Shown piece after piece: positions 8,350-16,984 of a stretch of 64,000 nucleotides of DNA (position 1 is its first letter; each line of letters starts with the position of its first letter). The position numbers and the translations under genes are program-made. The DNA is from Chthonomonas sp. UBA2387 (GTDB taxonomy: Bacteria > Armatimonadota > Fimbriimonadia > Fimbriimonadales > Fimbriimonadaceae), in NCBI GenBank assembly GCA_002343445.1, contig DDSP01000018.1, positions 89,405-153,404 of the forward strand, written 5' to 3'. The notes beneath the pieces are model-generated. The model was not told the DNA's origin and made no database searches. It worked only from the letters and a program-made list of their open reading frames with translations.

Positions 8350-9150
8350 TCACACGCCAAAGCCCAGCACCCGCACCGTTCCGAGGGCGTCGCGCCAGGA
8401 CCCAAGCCGCCGCCAAGCCCCGAAACACCCGGCGACGGCATCCTCCATTCCATCCCCGATCTCGGTCAGCAAGACGCCCTCGGGGGCCATCACGCGCGGC
8501 AGTTCGGCGGCCATTCGGCGGTAGATGTGCAGACCATCCTCCTCTGCATAAAGGGCCAATGCAGGCTCGAAGTCGGCCACCTCGCGCGGCAGGGCGTCGC
8601 CTCGCCCCACGTAGGGCGGATTGGAGACGACCAGATCGAAAGGTCCAGAGAGGCCGCCCACCAAGTCGCAATACACCAAGGTCGCGCGTGCCTCAAGATC
8701 GGTGCTGTTGCGCTCCGCCACGGCCAACGCGTCGGGCGAAACATCGCTGAGCACCACATGCCAATCGGGCCGCTCCAAGGCCAGAGTCAGCCCCACGCAC
8801 CCCGAGCCACAGCACAGGTCCAGCACCCGACCACCTGGGAAGTTCAAGGCAACTTCGACCAGCGTCTCGGTCTCATGGCGCGGGATGAGGACGCGACGGT
8901 CCACGGCGAACCGCCGCCCGTAGAACTCCCGCCAGCCCAGAATGTAAGCCAGTGGCTCGCCCGATTCGCGGCGTTGCAACAGCCCTTCTGCCGCGTGTTC
9001 GGCAAGCGGGGCTTCCGGGTGGGCGAGAACCCACGAGCGATCCTGCAACTCGACGTGTGCTGCCAGCAACTGAGCCTCCAAACGCGCGGCCTCGATCCCG
9101 GCCTGATCGAGCCGGGCCGTTGCCAACCGCACCCACTCTCCGACGGTCAC
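8350..9150 (-). CDS. prmC: Peptide chain release factor N5-glutamine methyltransferase
   Basis: The 266-residue enzyme methylates the Gln of the GGQ motif in release factors RF1 and RF2 with S-adenosylmethionine. It has the helical N-terminal domain (about residues 1-80), the SAM-binding motif DLCCGSGCVG (111-120) and the substrate-binding NPPY (177-180). The start is the GTG at 9150, which overlaps the stop of the DinB gene (GTGA); the reading frame extends further upstream, but only through DinB. prfA, its usual neighbour, is not in the window. Confidence 0.95.
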   Translation of the reverse strand: MTVGEWVRLATARLDQAGIEAARLEAQLLAAHVELQDRSWVLAHPEAPLAEHAAEGLLQRRESGEPLAYILGWREFYGRRFAVDRRVLIPRHETETLVEVALNFPGGRVLDLCCGSGCVGLTLALERPDWHVVLSDVSPDALAVAERNSTDLEARATLVYCDLVGGLSGPFDLVVSNPPYVGRGDALPREVADFEPALALYAEEDGLHIYRRMAAELPRVMAPEGVLLTEIGDGMEDAVAGCFGAWRRLGSWRDALGTVRVLGFGV

Positions 9151-9695
9151 TTGGCGGGGAACCCGGGCGTCATGACCAAGTCTTCGATCTGCCCGATGTG
9201 GCGCAAGTTGTGCTCCGCCGTCACGCGGAACACGTCGCCCACGCTCAACTTGACCAACCGACTCGCCGGACTCGAGACCTTCGCCCCGAGGTCCTTGCCC
9301 ATCGCGGCTTCGGTCAAGGCGATTATGCGGTCGAGGTGGGCCACCAACTGGTGGGCGATGTCGGGAGGTGTGGGCCCGGGGCGTGGCATGAACACGGGCG
9401 GCACCGGCGCGTTGCTGTTTGGGCCGGCGGCGCGAGCGATCAGTTTGCCCATGAACGACATGGCGAACTCGGTTCCCGGCTTGGCCAGAGGGCCCGTGAT
9501 GTAGGGCGCGATCTTGGCCTCGTACGGCTGTCCGCTTACGATGAGGTGGTCGCAGATTTGGCCCGCCGACCAACGCTTGGGGTCGGGACGCCACTGCAAC
9601 TGCTCCGGGCCGAGGCTCTCGGCAAGCCCCATGGCTCGATCGCGAAGCGACTTGAAGTCGCCCAGGCAATGGTGGAGAAACTCGTTCGCCGTCAT
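9147..9695 (-). CDS. DinB-family (DinB_2) metal-binding protein
   Basis: The 182-residue four-helix-bundle protein has the three expected metal-ligand histidines: His50 in ICDHLI and His162/His166 in AEHNLRHIGQ. The RWSAGQICDHL pattern is typical of DinB_2, which groups with bacillithiol/mycothiol-dependent transferases and uncharacterised thiol enzymes. Its exact reaction cannot be read from the sequence. It overlaps the PhoD gene upstream and prmC downstream by 4 nt each, so it lies inside an operon of three. Confidence 0.88.
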   Translation of the reverse strand: MTANEFLHHCLGDFKSLRDRAMGLAESLGPEQLQWRPDPKRWSAGQICDHLIVSGQPYEAKIAPYITGPLAKPGTEFAMSFMGKLIARAAGPNSNAPVPPVFMPRPGPTPPDIAHQLVAHLDRIIALTEAAMGKDLGAKVSSPASRLVKLSVGDVFRVTAEHNLRHIGQIEDLVMTPGFPAK

Positions 9696-11056
9696 CGAGA
9701 CCCCGCCGCCGGGCGTCGCAATTCGGCCTCGGTCAGTTCGTGCTTCCAGAGTTCGACGCCGTCCTTGTCGTGCGCCGCGAGCACCAGGCGACGCGCGCCC
9801 TTCTTGCCCGTCACGTCAATGATGCCGAAGTTGCGTTTCTGCGTGACCCACGTGCCGGGGACGCGTGCCGGGTTGTTCTCTTCCCGCGCATCGCGGCCCG
9901 CTCCCGCCGAAAGGGGGCTGGACGTGAAGTCGTACCAATCGTAAGCCGCTCCGGGCCAGCGCACCTTGATCAGTTCGCCGATGTGCCGATCGCCCGAGAG
10001 GAACAGCAGGCCCGAGATGTTGGCCTTGGCCAGGAAGTCGAACAGGTCCTTGCGCTCGGCTTCGAACTGTCCGAAGCCTTCGTAGAGGGTGATCGGGTTG
10101 AGCATCTGCCCACCGCACACCACGACTTTGAAGACGGCTTGGCTGTTGACCAGGCTGTCCTTCAGCCATTGGAGTTGGGCCTTGCCGAGCATCGTGCGGT
10201 CGTCGTCCACGGGCATTCGGTTCGGCGTTCGGTGGTAGCGGTCGTCGAGCATGAAGAACTCGACGTCGCCCCATTCGAAGCGCTGGAACGTGCCGGGGGT
10301 CTCGGGCGTGCCGTAGCGGACGGCTGGGAAGTAGTCGGCAAACACCTTGAGCGCCTCGCCCTTCAATCGAAACGAGCGGTCGGAATCGTTGGGGCCGTAA
10401 TCGTGGTCGTCCCACGTCGCGTAGTGCTGGGCGAAGCCGAGGATGGGTTGCAGACCGGGGAAGGCGCGGTTGTGCCGCCATCGGTAACGCATGGCCGATT
10501 CGGTCAGCCAATCCGCCTCGCGGTAGTACACGTTGTCGCCCAGCCATAGCATCATGTCGGGCTGCTTCTTGGCCAAAGCGTCGAAGATCTCGTGGTCGCC
10601 GCCGTAGGGGCGGCCCGGGCGATCGAAGGGCGTATCGTTGAAGTAAGCGCACGAGCCGAACGCGATGCGGAACTCGGGGGGCTCGCTCTGCCAACGCCAA
10701 AGCGGCTGCGTCTGGAACCTAAGAGGATAGGAACGGGGCACCAGTTGTCCGTTGATCTCGACCTCGTAATCGAACTTCGTACCGAACGGAAGACCCGCGA
10801 TGGTGAACACGGCGATGTGGTCGCCGACCGCGGAGGTCTGGATCGCTTGGGTGGCGGCCTTGGCGGGGCTCGCCGCGCCTTGGGGCCAATAGCGCAGCCG
10901 TACGCTGGCGTCGGCTTTGGTCTGGACCCACACCCCCACCTCGGTCATCTCGGCGTAGGTGTTCATCGGCCCGGCGCTCAGCAGCGGGTGGTCTTGCGCG
11001 AACGCCGATCCGGCCCAGGCCAGAACAAAGAGAAGCGGCAGGCTGCGTACACTCAT
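9692..11056 (-). CDS. Secreted PhoD-like alkaline phosphatase/phosphodiesterase
   Basis: The 454-residue protein begins with a Sec signal peptide (MSVRSLPLLFVLAWAGSAFA, cleavage near residue 20). A beta-rich fibronectin-like N-terminal domain is followed by the PhoD-type metallophosphatase domain with the metal-ligand segments FGSCAY, MLWLGDNVYY, ATWDDHDYGPNDSD and LFLSGDRHIGE. PhoD enzymes release phosphate from phosphodiesters outside the cytoplasm, usually with Ca and Fe. A TATGCT hexamer lies 8 nt before the ATG. The DinB and prmC genes follow with 4-nt overlaps. Confidence 0.92.
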   Translation of the reverse strand: MSVRSLPLLFVLAWAGSAFAQDHPLLSAGPMNTYAEMTEVGVWVQTKADASVRLRYWPQGAASPAKAATQAIQTSAVGDHIAVFTIAGLPFGTKFDYEVEINGQLVPRSYPLRFQTQPLWRWQSEPPEFRIAFGSCAYFNDTPFDRPGRPYGGDHEIFDALAKKQPDMMLWLGDNVYYREADWLTESAMRYRWRHNRAFPGLQPILGFAQHYATWDDHDYGPNDSDRSFRLKGEALKVFADYFPAVRYGTPETPGTFQRFEWGDVEFFMLDDRYHRTPNRMPVDDDRTMLGKAQLQWLKDSLVNSQAVFKVVVCGGQMLNPITLYEGFGQFEAERKDLFDFLAKANISGLLFLSGDRHIGELIKVRWPGAAYDWYDFTSSPLSAGAGRDAREENNPARVPGTWVTQKRNFGIIDVTGKKGARRLVLAAHDKDGVELWKHELTEAELRRPAAGSR

Positions 11057-11076
11057 CGCCAGAAAGCATATCCTCT

Positions 11077-11511
11077 TCAGGGACTATCGGGAGGGTGGAC
11101 GGTGATCGCGCGGGCTTCGTCCTCGAACGCGAGCGTCACGCGCCAGCACTCGCGGGCGGGCAACTCGGCGAAGCGGTCGGGCCATTCGACGAGCAGCAAG
11201 TGGTCGGCCATGAGTTCATCCAGGCCCAAGCCCTCGGAAGAGGCGACGCGGTAGAGGTCGGTGTGCGCCACCCTCGGGTTCGTCTCGAACACTTGCACCA
11301 GGTTGAACGTGGGGGAGCGCACCGGCCCTTGGTGGCCGAGCGCTTCCAGCGCCCCGCGCACCCAGGTAGTCTTGCCGACTCCCAGCGGGCCCTCGAGCAA
11401 CACGACGTCGCCCGCCGCCAGCCATTGGACCAACTCCCCCGCAGCGGCCCGCGTTTGGGCCTCGCTGAGCGTGCGGCGGTGGAAGGGAGCGGTGGGTCGC
11501 CCGGCGATCAC
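11077..11511 (-). CDS. tsaE: tRNA threonylcarbamoyladenosine biosynthesis ATPase
   Basis: The 144-residue ATPase works with TsaB and TsaD to make the t6A modification at position 37 of ANN-decoding tRNAs. The Walker A motif GPLGVGKTT (residues 41-49), the VRSPTFNLVQ segment, HTDLYR and LVEWPDR are all characteristic of TsaE. Length is as expected. It is separated by 20 bp from the PhoD-like gene and is divergent from the GT2 gene at 11592, with an 80-bp shared intergenic space. Confidence 0.96.
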   Translation of the reverse strand: MIAGRPTAPFHRRTLSEAQTRAAAGELVQWLAAGDVVLLEGPLGVGKTTWVRGALEALGHQGPVRSPTFNLVQVFETNPRVAHTDLYRVASSEGLGLDELMADHLLLVEWPDRFAELPARECWRVTLAFEDEARAITVHPPDSP

Positions 11512-11591
11512 GCGCAGATTATGCGCCGTCTGTCCCTATAAAGGGTCAACGCATGACCGCGAATGGCGTATCCTAGTAACAGCGTTCCCCC

Positions 11592-12248
11592 ATGGTCTCA
11601 GTCATCATCCCCGCCTTCAATGAAGAGAGCCGGGTCGTGTCGGTGGTCCGTTCCGCGATGTCTAGTGGACTTGCGGACGAGATCATCGTGGTGGACGACG
11701 GAAGTACGGACGGGACGGCCTCTGCCGCCCGCGCCGCCGGCGCTCGTGTGGTGAGATTGAGCTCGAATCAGGGCAAAGGCGCAGCGATGGTCGCTGGCGC
11801 CCGCGCCTGTTCGGGTTCGATCCTTGTGTTTTTGGATGCCGATCTCGTCGGCTTCCGGCCCGACCACCTGAAGCAACTGATCGTTCCGGTTCGCACGGGC
11901 CGTTGCACCATGTCGCTGGGCGTGCTCAAGGGTGGCGGCTTCTGGAGTTCCAACGCGCAGGCCATGTTCCCGTTCTTCACGGGTCAGCGGGCGATGACGC
12001 GGGCCTTCTTCGAGAGCGTTCCGCACCTTGCTCGCGAACGAATGGGTGCCGAGGTCGCGCTCAACGCCTACGCCAAGCAGATCGGCGCCAAAGTGTTGCG
12101 CGTGTACCTGCAAGGAGTCGGCAACACGCACAAAGAATCCAAACTGGGTGTGGTGCGTGGCACAGCGGCCCGAGCCAAGATGTACAAAGAGATGGCCCAT
12201 GCAGTGGTGCGCGCCCGACGCCATACGTCGTTCACGAGTTGGCGCTAG
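11592..12248 (+). CDS. Family 2 glycosyltransferase
   Basis: The 218-residue GT-A enzyme has VSVIIPAFNEE at the N-terminus, the nucleotide-binding VVDDGSTDG (about residues 33-41) and the metal-binding DAD (82-84, in LVFLDADLVG). It contains only the catalytic domain, with no transmembrane helices, and resembles glucosyl-3-phosphoglycerate synthase/dolichol-phosphate transferase-like members. The sugar and acceptor are unknown. A TATCCT hexamer lies 17 nt before the ATG. The 3' end overlaps the next gene by about 50 nt if that gene starts at 12199. Confidence 0.9.
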   Translation: MVSVIIPAFNEESRVVSVVRSAMSSGLADEIIVVDDGSTDGTASAARAAGARVVRLSSNQGKGAAMVAGARACSGSILVFLDADLVGFRPDHLKQLIVPVRTGRCTMSLGVLKGGGFWSSNAQAMFPFFTGQRAMTRAFFESVPHLARERMGAEVALNAYAKQIGAKVLRVYLQGVGNTHKESKLGVVRGTAARAKMYKEMAHAVVRARRHTSFTSWR

Positions 12249-13365
12249 CGCGTGGGTTGCTCTCGGCCTGATCGGCTTGATCGGCGGATGCGCGCCACCC
12301 CCCAAAGAGCCTCCCGGCGTTTTGGTGCAAATGCAGGTGGGTGTCGCCGAAGCCGACGCCAACCCTAAGGCCGCCAACGTGGCCGTGGTCTTCAACGCAC
12401 GAAGCGAAGACAGCGCCGCCATCGCCGCGCACTACAGCAAGGCCCGAGCGATTCCCAAGTCGCGGACCCTCGCGCTCGATTGCACCGACGACGAAACCAT
12501 CCCGACCCAAGAGTATCTAGACCAGATCGAGGCCCCCGTCCGCAGGTTTCTGGACTCGATGCGGGAGCCGATCGACTACGTCGTGCTGACCAAGGGGGTG
12601 CCCCTTCGGCTGGAGAACGAGGGTGGCTACTCGGTGGACGGGCACCTGGCCGCGATGCGTTTGCCCAACCCGCCGATCAAGACGCCCGAAGTCGAGCAGA
12701 TTCGGCGCAGCATCAACCCTTACTTCGGCAAGACGGAGCGCTTCTCCGCCAAGAAGTTCGGCATGGTGCTCGTCACCCGCCTGGACGGCTGGACCCGCGA
12801 AGACGCCATCGCGTTGGTGGACCGATCGCTGGCCGCCGAGCGCCACGGGGGCCCCTTCCTGTTCGATCTCGCCGAGAATCGCGAGACGGGTGGCTACGGC
12901 GAACTTCAGAAGGCGATGCGTCGGGCCGCGCAGATGCTGGAACAGCGGGGCTTCGAGGTCGCACTCGATACGTCGTCCACATTTGCCGAGACCAGCACGC
13001 CCTTGGCGGGATATGTGACTTGGGGCAGCAACGATGGCAAGTTCAACCCGACCGCCTACGCCGGCATGAGGTTCAAGCCGGGCGCACTCGTGGAGACGTA
13101 CGTCTCCACGAGTGGACGCACCTTCCGCAAGCCGCCTTGGGGCGACCAGAGCCTTGTGGCCGACATGGTGAGCGGCGGCGCCACTGGCGTGAAGGGGTAT
13201 GTCAGCGAGCCGTTCACGTTCGCGCTCTGCCGTCCAGACGTCTTGTTCGACCGCTATACGCGAGGTTTCAACCTCGCCGAGAGCTTCTACTGCGCCTCGC
13301 CGGTCATCAAGTGGAAGGACATCGTGCTGGGCGATCCGCTGTGCGCGCCTTACGCCGAGGATTGA
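12199..13365 (+). CDS. TIGR03790-family lipoprotein
   Basis: The 388-residue protein has a short basic start (DAIRRSR), a hydrophobic stretch and a lipobox LIGGC (Cys near residue 35), so it should be an acylated envelope protein. The mature part matches the TIGR03790 family (VAVVFNARSEDSAAIAAHYSKAR, DYVVLTKGVPLR, the ending FYCASPVIKWKDIVLGDPLCAPY). The family is common in Planctomycetes and related phyla, and its function is not known. No start codon lies between the GT2 stop and the signal peptide; ATG 12199, inside the GT2 end, is the nearest. It overlaps vsr tail to tail by 16 nt. Confidence 0.83.
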   Translation: MQWCAPDAIRRSRVGASAWVALGLIGLIGGCAPPPKEPPGVLVQMQVGVAEADANPKAANVAVVFNARSEDSAAIAAHYSKARAIPKSRTLALDCTDDETIPTQEYLDQIEAPVRRFLDSMREPIDYVVLTKGVPLRLENEGGYSVDGHLAAMRLPNPPIKTPEVEQIRRSINPYFGKTERFSAKKFGMVLVTRLDGWTREDAIALVDRSLAAERHGGPFLFDLAENRETGGYGELQKAMRRAAQMLEQRGFEVALDTSSTFAETSTPLAGYVTWGSNDGKFNPTAYAGMRFKPGALVETYVSTSGRTFRKPPWGDQSLVADMVSGGATGVKGYVSEPFTFALCRPDVLFDRYTRGFNLAESFYCASPVIKWKDIVLGDPLCAPYAED

Positions 13366-13814
13366 ACGAGCGCCTCGCGCACATGGCCGACGCATGCCGC
13401 CAAATCCGCCTTGATCTGGCATTCCCAGAACACCAACACCCGAAAGCCCAAGGCGGTCAGTTCGGACTCGACTCGGGCATGACGGTCTCGATTGGTTTCG
13501 ATCTTGGCTTGCCAGTACTCGCGGTTGTGTTTGGGCAGCCGGTAGCGGCCGCAGTGCGGGCATCCGTGCCAGAAGCACCCGTGCAGGAACACGGCCACCT
13601 TGCGACCGGCCCACGAGACGTCTGGCTTGCCGGGGATGCGTCGGGCATGGATGCGATAGCCGAGCAACCCTTGCTCGCGGAGGGCGCGACGGAAGTCGGT
13701 TTCCAGCGACGTGTTCTTGCCCCGGTTGCCCACCATCGAGCGGCGCGTGGCTTCGGCCACGACGCCGAAGTCGGGTTTGGGCTTTGGGTAACGCACAGGC
13801 GTTTCGCCGGGCAT
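13350..13814 (-). CDS. vsr: Very short patch repair (Vsr-type) mismatch endonuclease
   Basis: The 154-residue protein is the usual length for Vsr and carries the family landmarks: RSMVGNRGKNTSLE near residue 25, RIHARRIPGKPDV with the catalytic Asp, and FLHGCFWHGCPHC with the metal and zinc ligands. Vsr nicks next to T:G mismatches produced by deamination of 5-methylcytosine, and it normally sits beside a Dcm-type cytosine methylase. No such methylase is in this window, so it is an orphan here. It ends a minus-strand run that starts with rpmG. Confidence 0.93.
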   Translation of the reverse strand: MPGETPVRYPKPKPDFGVVAEATRRSMVGNRGKNTSLETDFRRALREQGLLGYRIHARRIPGKPDVSWAGRKVAVFLHGCFWHGCPHCGRYRLPKHNREYWQAKIETNRDRHARVESELTALGFRVLVFWECQIKADLAACVGHVREALVQSSA

Positions 13815-13832
13815 GGCGCTTCTATTGTGGCG

Positions 13833-14552
13833 TCAGAGCGGCAGGAGGCGGTTCTGGACGGACCAGCCGCTCGATGAGCGCACGGCCTTGATCTTGCCGG
13901 CGAATCGCCCGTGCGAGCCGGTCTGGCAGATCGAGGCTCTGCCGATTACCTCGGGGGATTCCAGCACGTCGTGCGAGTGGCCGCCGAGGATCAGGTCGAG
14001 TTCGGGGCACGCCTCGGCCAGCCGACGGTCCTGGGGCAGCCCGATGTGGGTGAGGGCGATGAGCAGGTCGCACTCGGGGCGGAGCGCCGCAGCGACTTCG
14101 CGGGCCGCTTCGATCGCTTGCGTCCACTCGTACTGGCTGGCCGGATAGAGCGTCATGCGCCGCGTGGCGATGGGCACCATCACGCCGAACACCCCCACGC
14201 GCACGCCACGGACCTCGAAGCACTGCGAACGCGCGAAGACGGACACGCCCGATTTGTCGAACCAGTTGGCGCAGAGGATGGGATGCGAGACACCGGCGAA
14301 CTTGGCCCTCATGCCCATGGCCAAGGGGTGCGATTCGCGGTTGCCGGGCACGCTGGCCGTACAGTCGAGCGCCTGGAGGTGTGCCCACGCAGGGTCGGGC
14401 GAGACCGGGATGGCGAGGTTGCCGCACTTGATGGCGTCGCCGCAATCGAAGTAGAGGTCGGCTTCTTCGCGAAGGCTCTTCAGCAAGCCGAAACGACGTT
14501 CGTTCAGTTTGCCGTGGAAGTCGTTGGTGTGGAGGATCCGGAGCGCTGGCAA
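13833..14552 (-). CDS. Metallophosphoesterase, UshA/5'-nucleotidase N-terminal domain type
   Basis: The 239-residue protein contains the calcineurin-like metal-binding series LHTNDFHG (residues 7-14), FDCGDA, GNRE, LTHIG and GGHSHD that defines the N-terminal domain of bifunctional UshA-type nucleotidases. The C-terminal substrate-specificity domain is absent and there is no signal peptide, so this is a cytoplasmic, single-domain version with unknown substrate. It lies 4 nt after secG and 18 nt before vsr on the same strand. Confidence 0.88.
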   Translation of the reverse strand: MPALRILHTNDFHGKLNERRFGLLKSLREEADLYFDCGDAIKCGNLAIPVSPDPAWAHLQALDCTASVPGNRESHPLAMGMRAKFAGVSHPILCANWFDKSGVSVFARSQCFEVRGVRVGVFGVMVPIATRRMTLYPASQYEWTQAIEAAREVAAALRPECDLLIALTHIGLPQDRRLAEACPELDLILGGHSHDVLESPEVIGRASICQTGSHGRFAGKIKAVRSSSGWSVQNRLLPL

Positions 14553-14556
14553 CGCG

Positions 14557-14793
14557 TCACTTGAGCTTGTTGCCGACGATGTCGAGGACGATCATCAGCA
14601 CCATGAACGAGCCGCCCAAGATGATGGTCAGCCGCGAGACGAAGTCGTCGAACCCGGCCTTGCCCTTGAACGTGGTGCGGACGCCGCCGCCGCCGGACAT
14701 CGCATCTCCCTTGCCCATCAGCAGCACGATGAGCGTGAACATGATGGCGACCAGGATCGCCACGCCCAGGAGAAGGTTGTACCAAATCTGCAT
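14557..14793 (-). CDS. secG: Preprotein translocase subunit SecG
   Basis: The 78-residue protein has the two transmembrane helices of SecG (about residues 7-26 and 53-74) joined by the glycine-rich loop GKGDAMSGGGGVRT. SecG assists SecYE in protein export across the inner membrane. It overlaps the rpmF stop by one base (TGATG), so translation is probably coupled. Confidence 0.93.
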   Translation of the reverse strand: MQIWYNLLLGVAILVAIMFTLIVLLMGKGDAMSGGGGVRTTFKGKAGFDDFVSRLTIILGGSFMVLMIVLDIVGNKLK

Positions 14794-14984
14794 CAGGCGC
14801 CCTTGTCTCGGAAGCCGGGGAGCCGCCGACCCTTGTAATAGCCCTCGGGGCTGGCGTGGTGGCGCAGTTTGTGCGAGGAGCCGCCGACCTGCTTGTTCAC
14901 TTCGACCTCGGGGAGATCGGTCGTGTAGTGCGTTCGGCGCAGAGCGGTGCGCTGGTGACTGTGACGGCGTTTCGGATTCGGCAT
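14793..14984 (-). CDS. rpmF: 50S ribosomal protein bL32
   Basis: The 63-residue basic protein starts MPNPKRRHSHQRTALRRTHY, matching the bL32 N-terminal signature (xPKRRxSxxRxxxRRxHY), and ends with GYYKGRRLPG. No zinc-binding cysteines are present, so it is the Cys-free form. It lies 25 nt downstream of rpmG. Confidence 0.95.
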   Translation of the reverse strand: MPNPKRRHSHQRTALRRTHYTTDLPEVEVNKQVGGSSHKLRHHASPEGYYKGRRLPGFRDKGA

Positions 14985-15009
14985 GGGGAAAACCTCGTGG
15001 GCGGGGCGG

Positions 15010-15177
15010 TTACTTCTTCTCGCGGTGGAGCGTGTGCTTGCGCAGGTTCTTGTTGTACTTCATCAGTTCCAAGCGGCCCTGCGTGTTGCGCTTGTTTTTG
15101 GTGGTCGTGTAATAGCTCTTGCCGTCCTCGGTGCAAACGAGACGGATGATTTCGCGAGCTTCGCCTTTCTTCGCCAT
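15010..15177 (-). CDS. rpmG: 50S ribosomal protein bL33
   Basis: The 55-residue protein (MAKKGEAREIIRLVCTEDG...) carries YYTTTKNKRNTQGRLELMKY, the bL33 core. Only one Cys remains (VCTEDG); the other three zinc ligands of the Cys-containing form are missing, so it should not bind zinc. It heads the run rpmG-rpmF-secG-nucleotidase-vsr. The ATG at 15177 is preceded by AAGGTGACCC-like sequence. Confidence 0.95.
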   Translation of the reverse strand: MAKKGEAREIIRLVCTEDGKSYYTTTKNKRNTQGRLELMKYNKNLRKHTLHREKK

Positions 15178-15282
15178 GATGGGTCACCTTCCACCGCCCC
15201 GAGTGTAGGGATGGGAGCGGCAGGAAAGCCTAAGAAGTATGCCCCATCCGCCCCCTGGAATGCAAGGACCTTCGGACGGGCG

Positions 15283-16884
15283 TTACGATGCGCTGCCCGC
15301 CGGGAGCAACCTCAGGCGACGCTGGGGCTCTTGGCCGACGCTCTCGCTGGGGATGCGGCGGCTCTCGGCCACCTGATGCTGCATCTTGCGGATCGGCCCC
15401 GGCTGAGGCGCGAGATCGTACGGCTTGCCGCTCTGGGAAACCACCTCGATGGCCTGCAAGACCTCTTCCATCGCCGCAGACTCCGATTCCGGGCCGCTGC
15501 TCGACCGGCGCATGATCTCGTCCAGCCCTGCGAGAATCTGCGTGAACGCGTTGGATTTGATGGTGACGGTCGGCACGGGGCGACCGGACGCGTCTCGAAT
15601 CTTGCGCTGCCGGCCCGTGGTCCCGTTGCGCATGGCCATCACGACGTCGGATTGCGTGGGGTCGGTGCTGATGCTGGCCTCGATTCGCTTCTCTCGGATC
15701 GCGCGCTCCAGCCGAGTCCGTGCGATGCCGTACGGGTAGATCCGCAGGCCGCTTCGCTGCATGGGCTCGGGGTCGCGGGGCGGGCGTTCTTCCTCGGTGT
15801 GCTGCGCGGCGACCGAGCGCGTGGGCTTGGGCGGCAACGGCTCGAACAAGGGCCGCGAGAGCACTTGGGCCATCGCCTCGTTGTGCTCTTCCTGGACCAC
15901 CTCGTACTCGCCGTTGGTGTTTCGGACTCGAATCTCGGGTCGTGGCGTGAGGCCCCGCAGGACGAGGTCCACGGTCTTCTGCACGTTGTGATGAACGGCG
16001 AGCCGATCGAAGTCCACGAGTTCGATGACCACGTCGAACGTCGGGGGCGCCTTGCGCTCCAGAACGGTCTTTTGCGTGCCACGTCGGCGCGCCTCGTCGT
16101 CGCTGAGCGTTACGGCTTGGATGCCGCCGATGAGGTCCGAGAGCGTCGGGTTCAGCATCAAGTTCTCAAGCGTCTGCCCGTGCGCCGTACCGATGAGTTG
16201 GACGCCGCGTTCGGCGATCGTGCGGGCCGCCTGGGCCTCCATCTCGTTGCCGATTTCGTCGATGACGATGACCTCGGGCATGTGGTTCTCGACGGCCTCG
16301 ATCATCACCTGATGCTGGTCGGCCGCGTGGCGCACCTGCATGCGGCGGGCACTGCCGATGCCCATATGCGGAACGTCGCCGTCGCCCGCGATTTCGTTCG
16401 AGGTGTCCACGATGACGACCCGCCGCTGCACCTCGTCGGCGAGCACTCTGGCCACCTCGCGGAGTTTGGTGGTCTTGCCCGTGCCCGGCTTGCCCAGCAG
16501 GAGGATGCTCTTGCCCGAGCGGATGATGTCGTCGATGATGTCGATCGTGCCTTCGAGCGCGCGTCCGACGCGGCACGTCAGACCGACGATCTTGCCTTGC
16601 CGGTTGCGGATGCACGAGATGCGGTGGAGCGTGCGCTCGATGCCTGCGCGGTTGTCGCTCCCGAACTCGCCGATGGACTTGATCACGAACTCGATGTCGC
16701 GCTCGGTCACCTGCAGGTCGGGGAATCGAATGCCGGCGCCGATGTAGCGCGCCTCGGCCGGCCGGCCATAGTCGAGCACCACCTCGACGAGCATATCGAC
16801 GGGTGGTCCATCCTCGAGGCGTTCGCGCACGGAGGCGGGGAGAATCTCAAGGAACAGGGCGAGGTCCTGCTGAATGCGGGTCAT
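15283..16884 (-). CDS. SpoIIIAA-like AAA ATPase with C-terminal R3H domain
   Basis: The 533-residue protein has an N-terminal SpoIIIAA/Ycf45-type ATPase domain with Walker A GKPGTGKTT (131-139) and Walker B VIVIDEIG (about 205-212). A SGLRIYPYGIARTRLERAI segment, typical of cyanobacterial and firmicute Ycf45-like proteins, follows around residue 395. The last 40 residues form an R3H single-stranded nucleic-acid-binding domain (QHQVAESRRIPSESVGQEPQRRL). The family is found far beyond spore formers, and its role is unknown; a nucleic-acid-dependent ATPase is the best guess. No sporulation genes are nearby. Confidence 0.9.
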   Translation of the reverse strand: MTRIQQDLALFLEILPASVRERLEDGPPVDMLVEVVLDYGRPAEARYIGAGIRFPDLQVTERDIEFVIKSIGEFGSDNRAGIERTLHRISCIRNRQGKIVGLTCRVGRALEGTIDIIDDIIRSGKSILLLGKPGTGKTTKLREVARVLADEVQRRVVIVDTSNEIAGDGDVPHMGIGSARRMQVRHAADQHQVMIEAVENHMPEVIVIDEIGNEMEAQAARTIAERGVQLIGTAHGQTLENLMLNPTLSDLIGGIQAVTLSDDEARRRGTQKTVLERKAPPTFDVVIELVDFDRLAVHHNVQKTVDLVLRGLTPRPEIRVRNTNGEYEVVQEEHNEAMAQVLSRPLFEPLPPKPTRSVAAQHTEEERPPRDPEPMQRSGLRIYPYGIARTRLERAIREKRIEASISTDPTQSDVVMAMRNGTTGRQRKIRDASGRPVPTVTIKSNAFTQILAGLDEIMRRSSSGPESESAAMEEVLQAIEVVSQSGKPYDLAPQPGPIRKMQHQVAESRRIPSESVGQEPQRRLRLLPAGSAS

Positions 16885-16984
16885 TTGGAAGAAGGGTTTG
16901 GGCGTGTGCGCCCGAACCTACCCTAACACCATACACGTTCCGGCGGGTCCCAAAGTGTCGGAAGGTCCCACCGAATCCCGTTCC

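Noticed and set aside
8350..9669. 439-residue version of PrmC
   Set aside because: The extra N-terminal part lies antiparallel in frame with nothing and overlaps the DinB gene; the GTG at 9150 with a 4-nt overlap gives the expected length.
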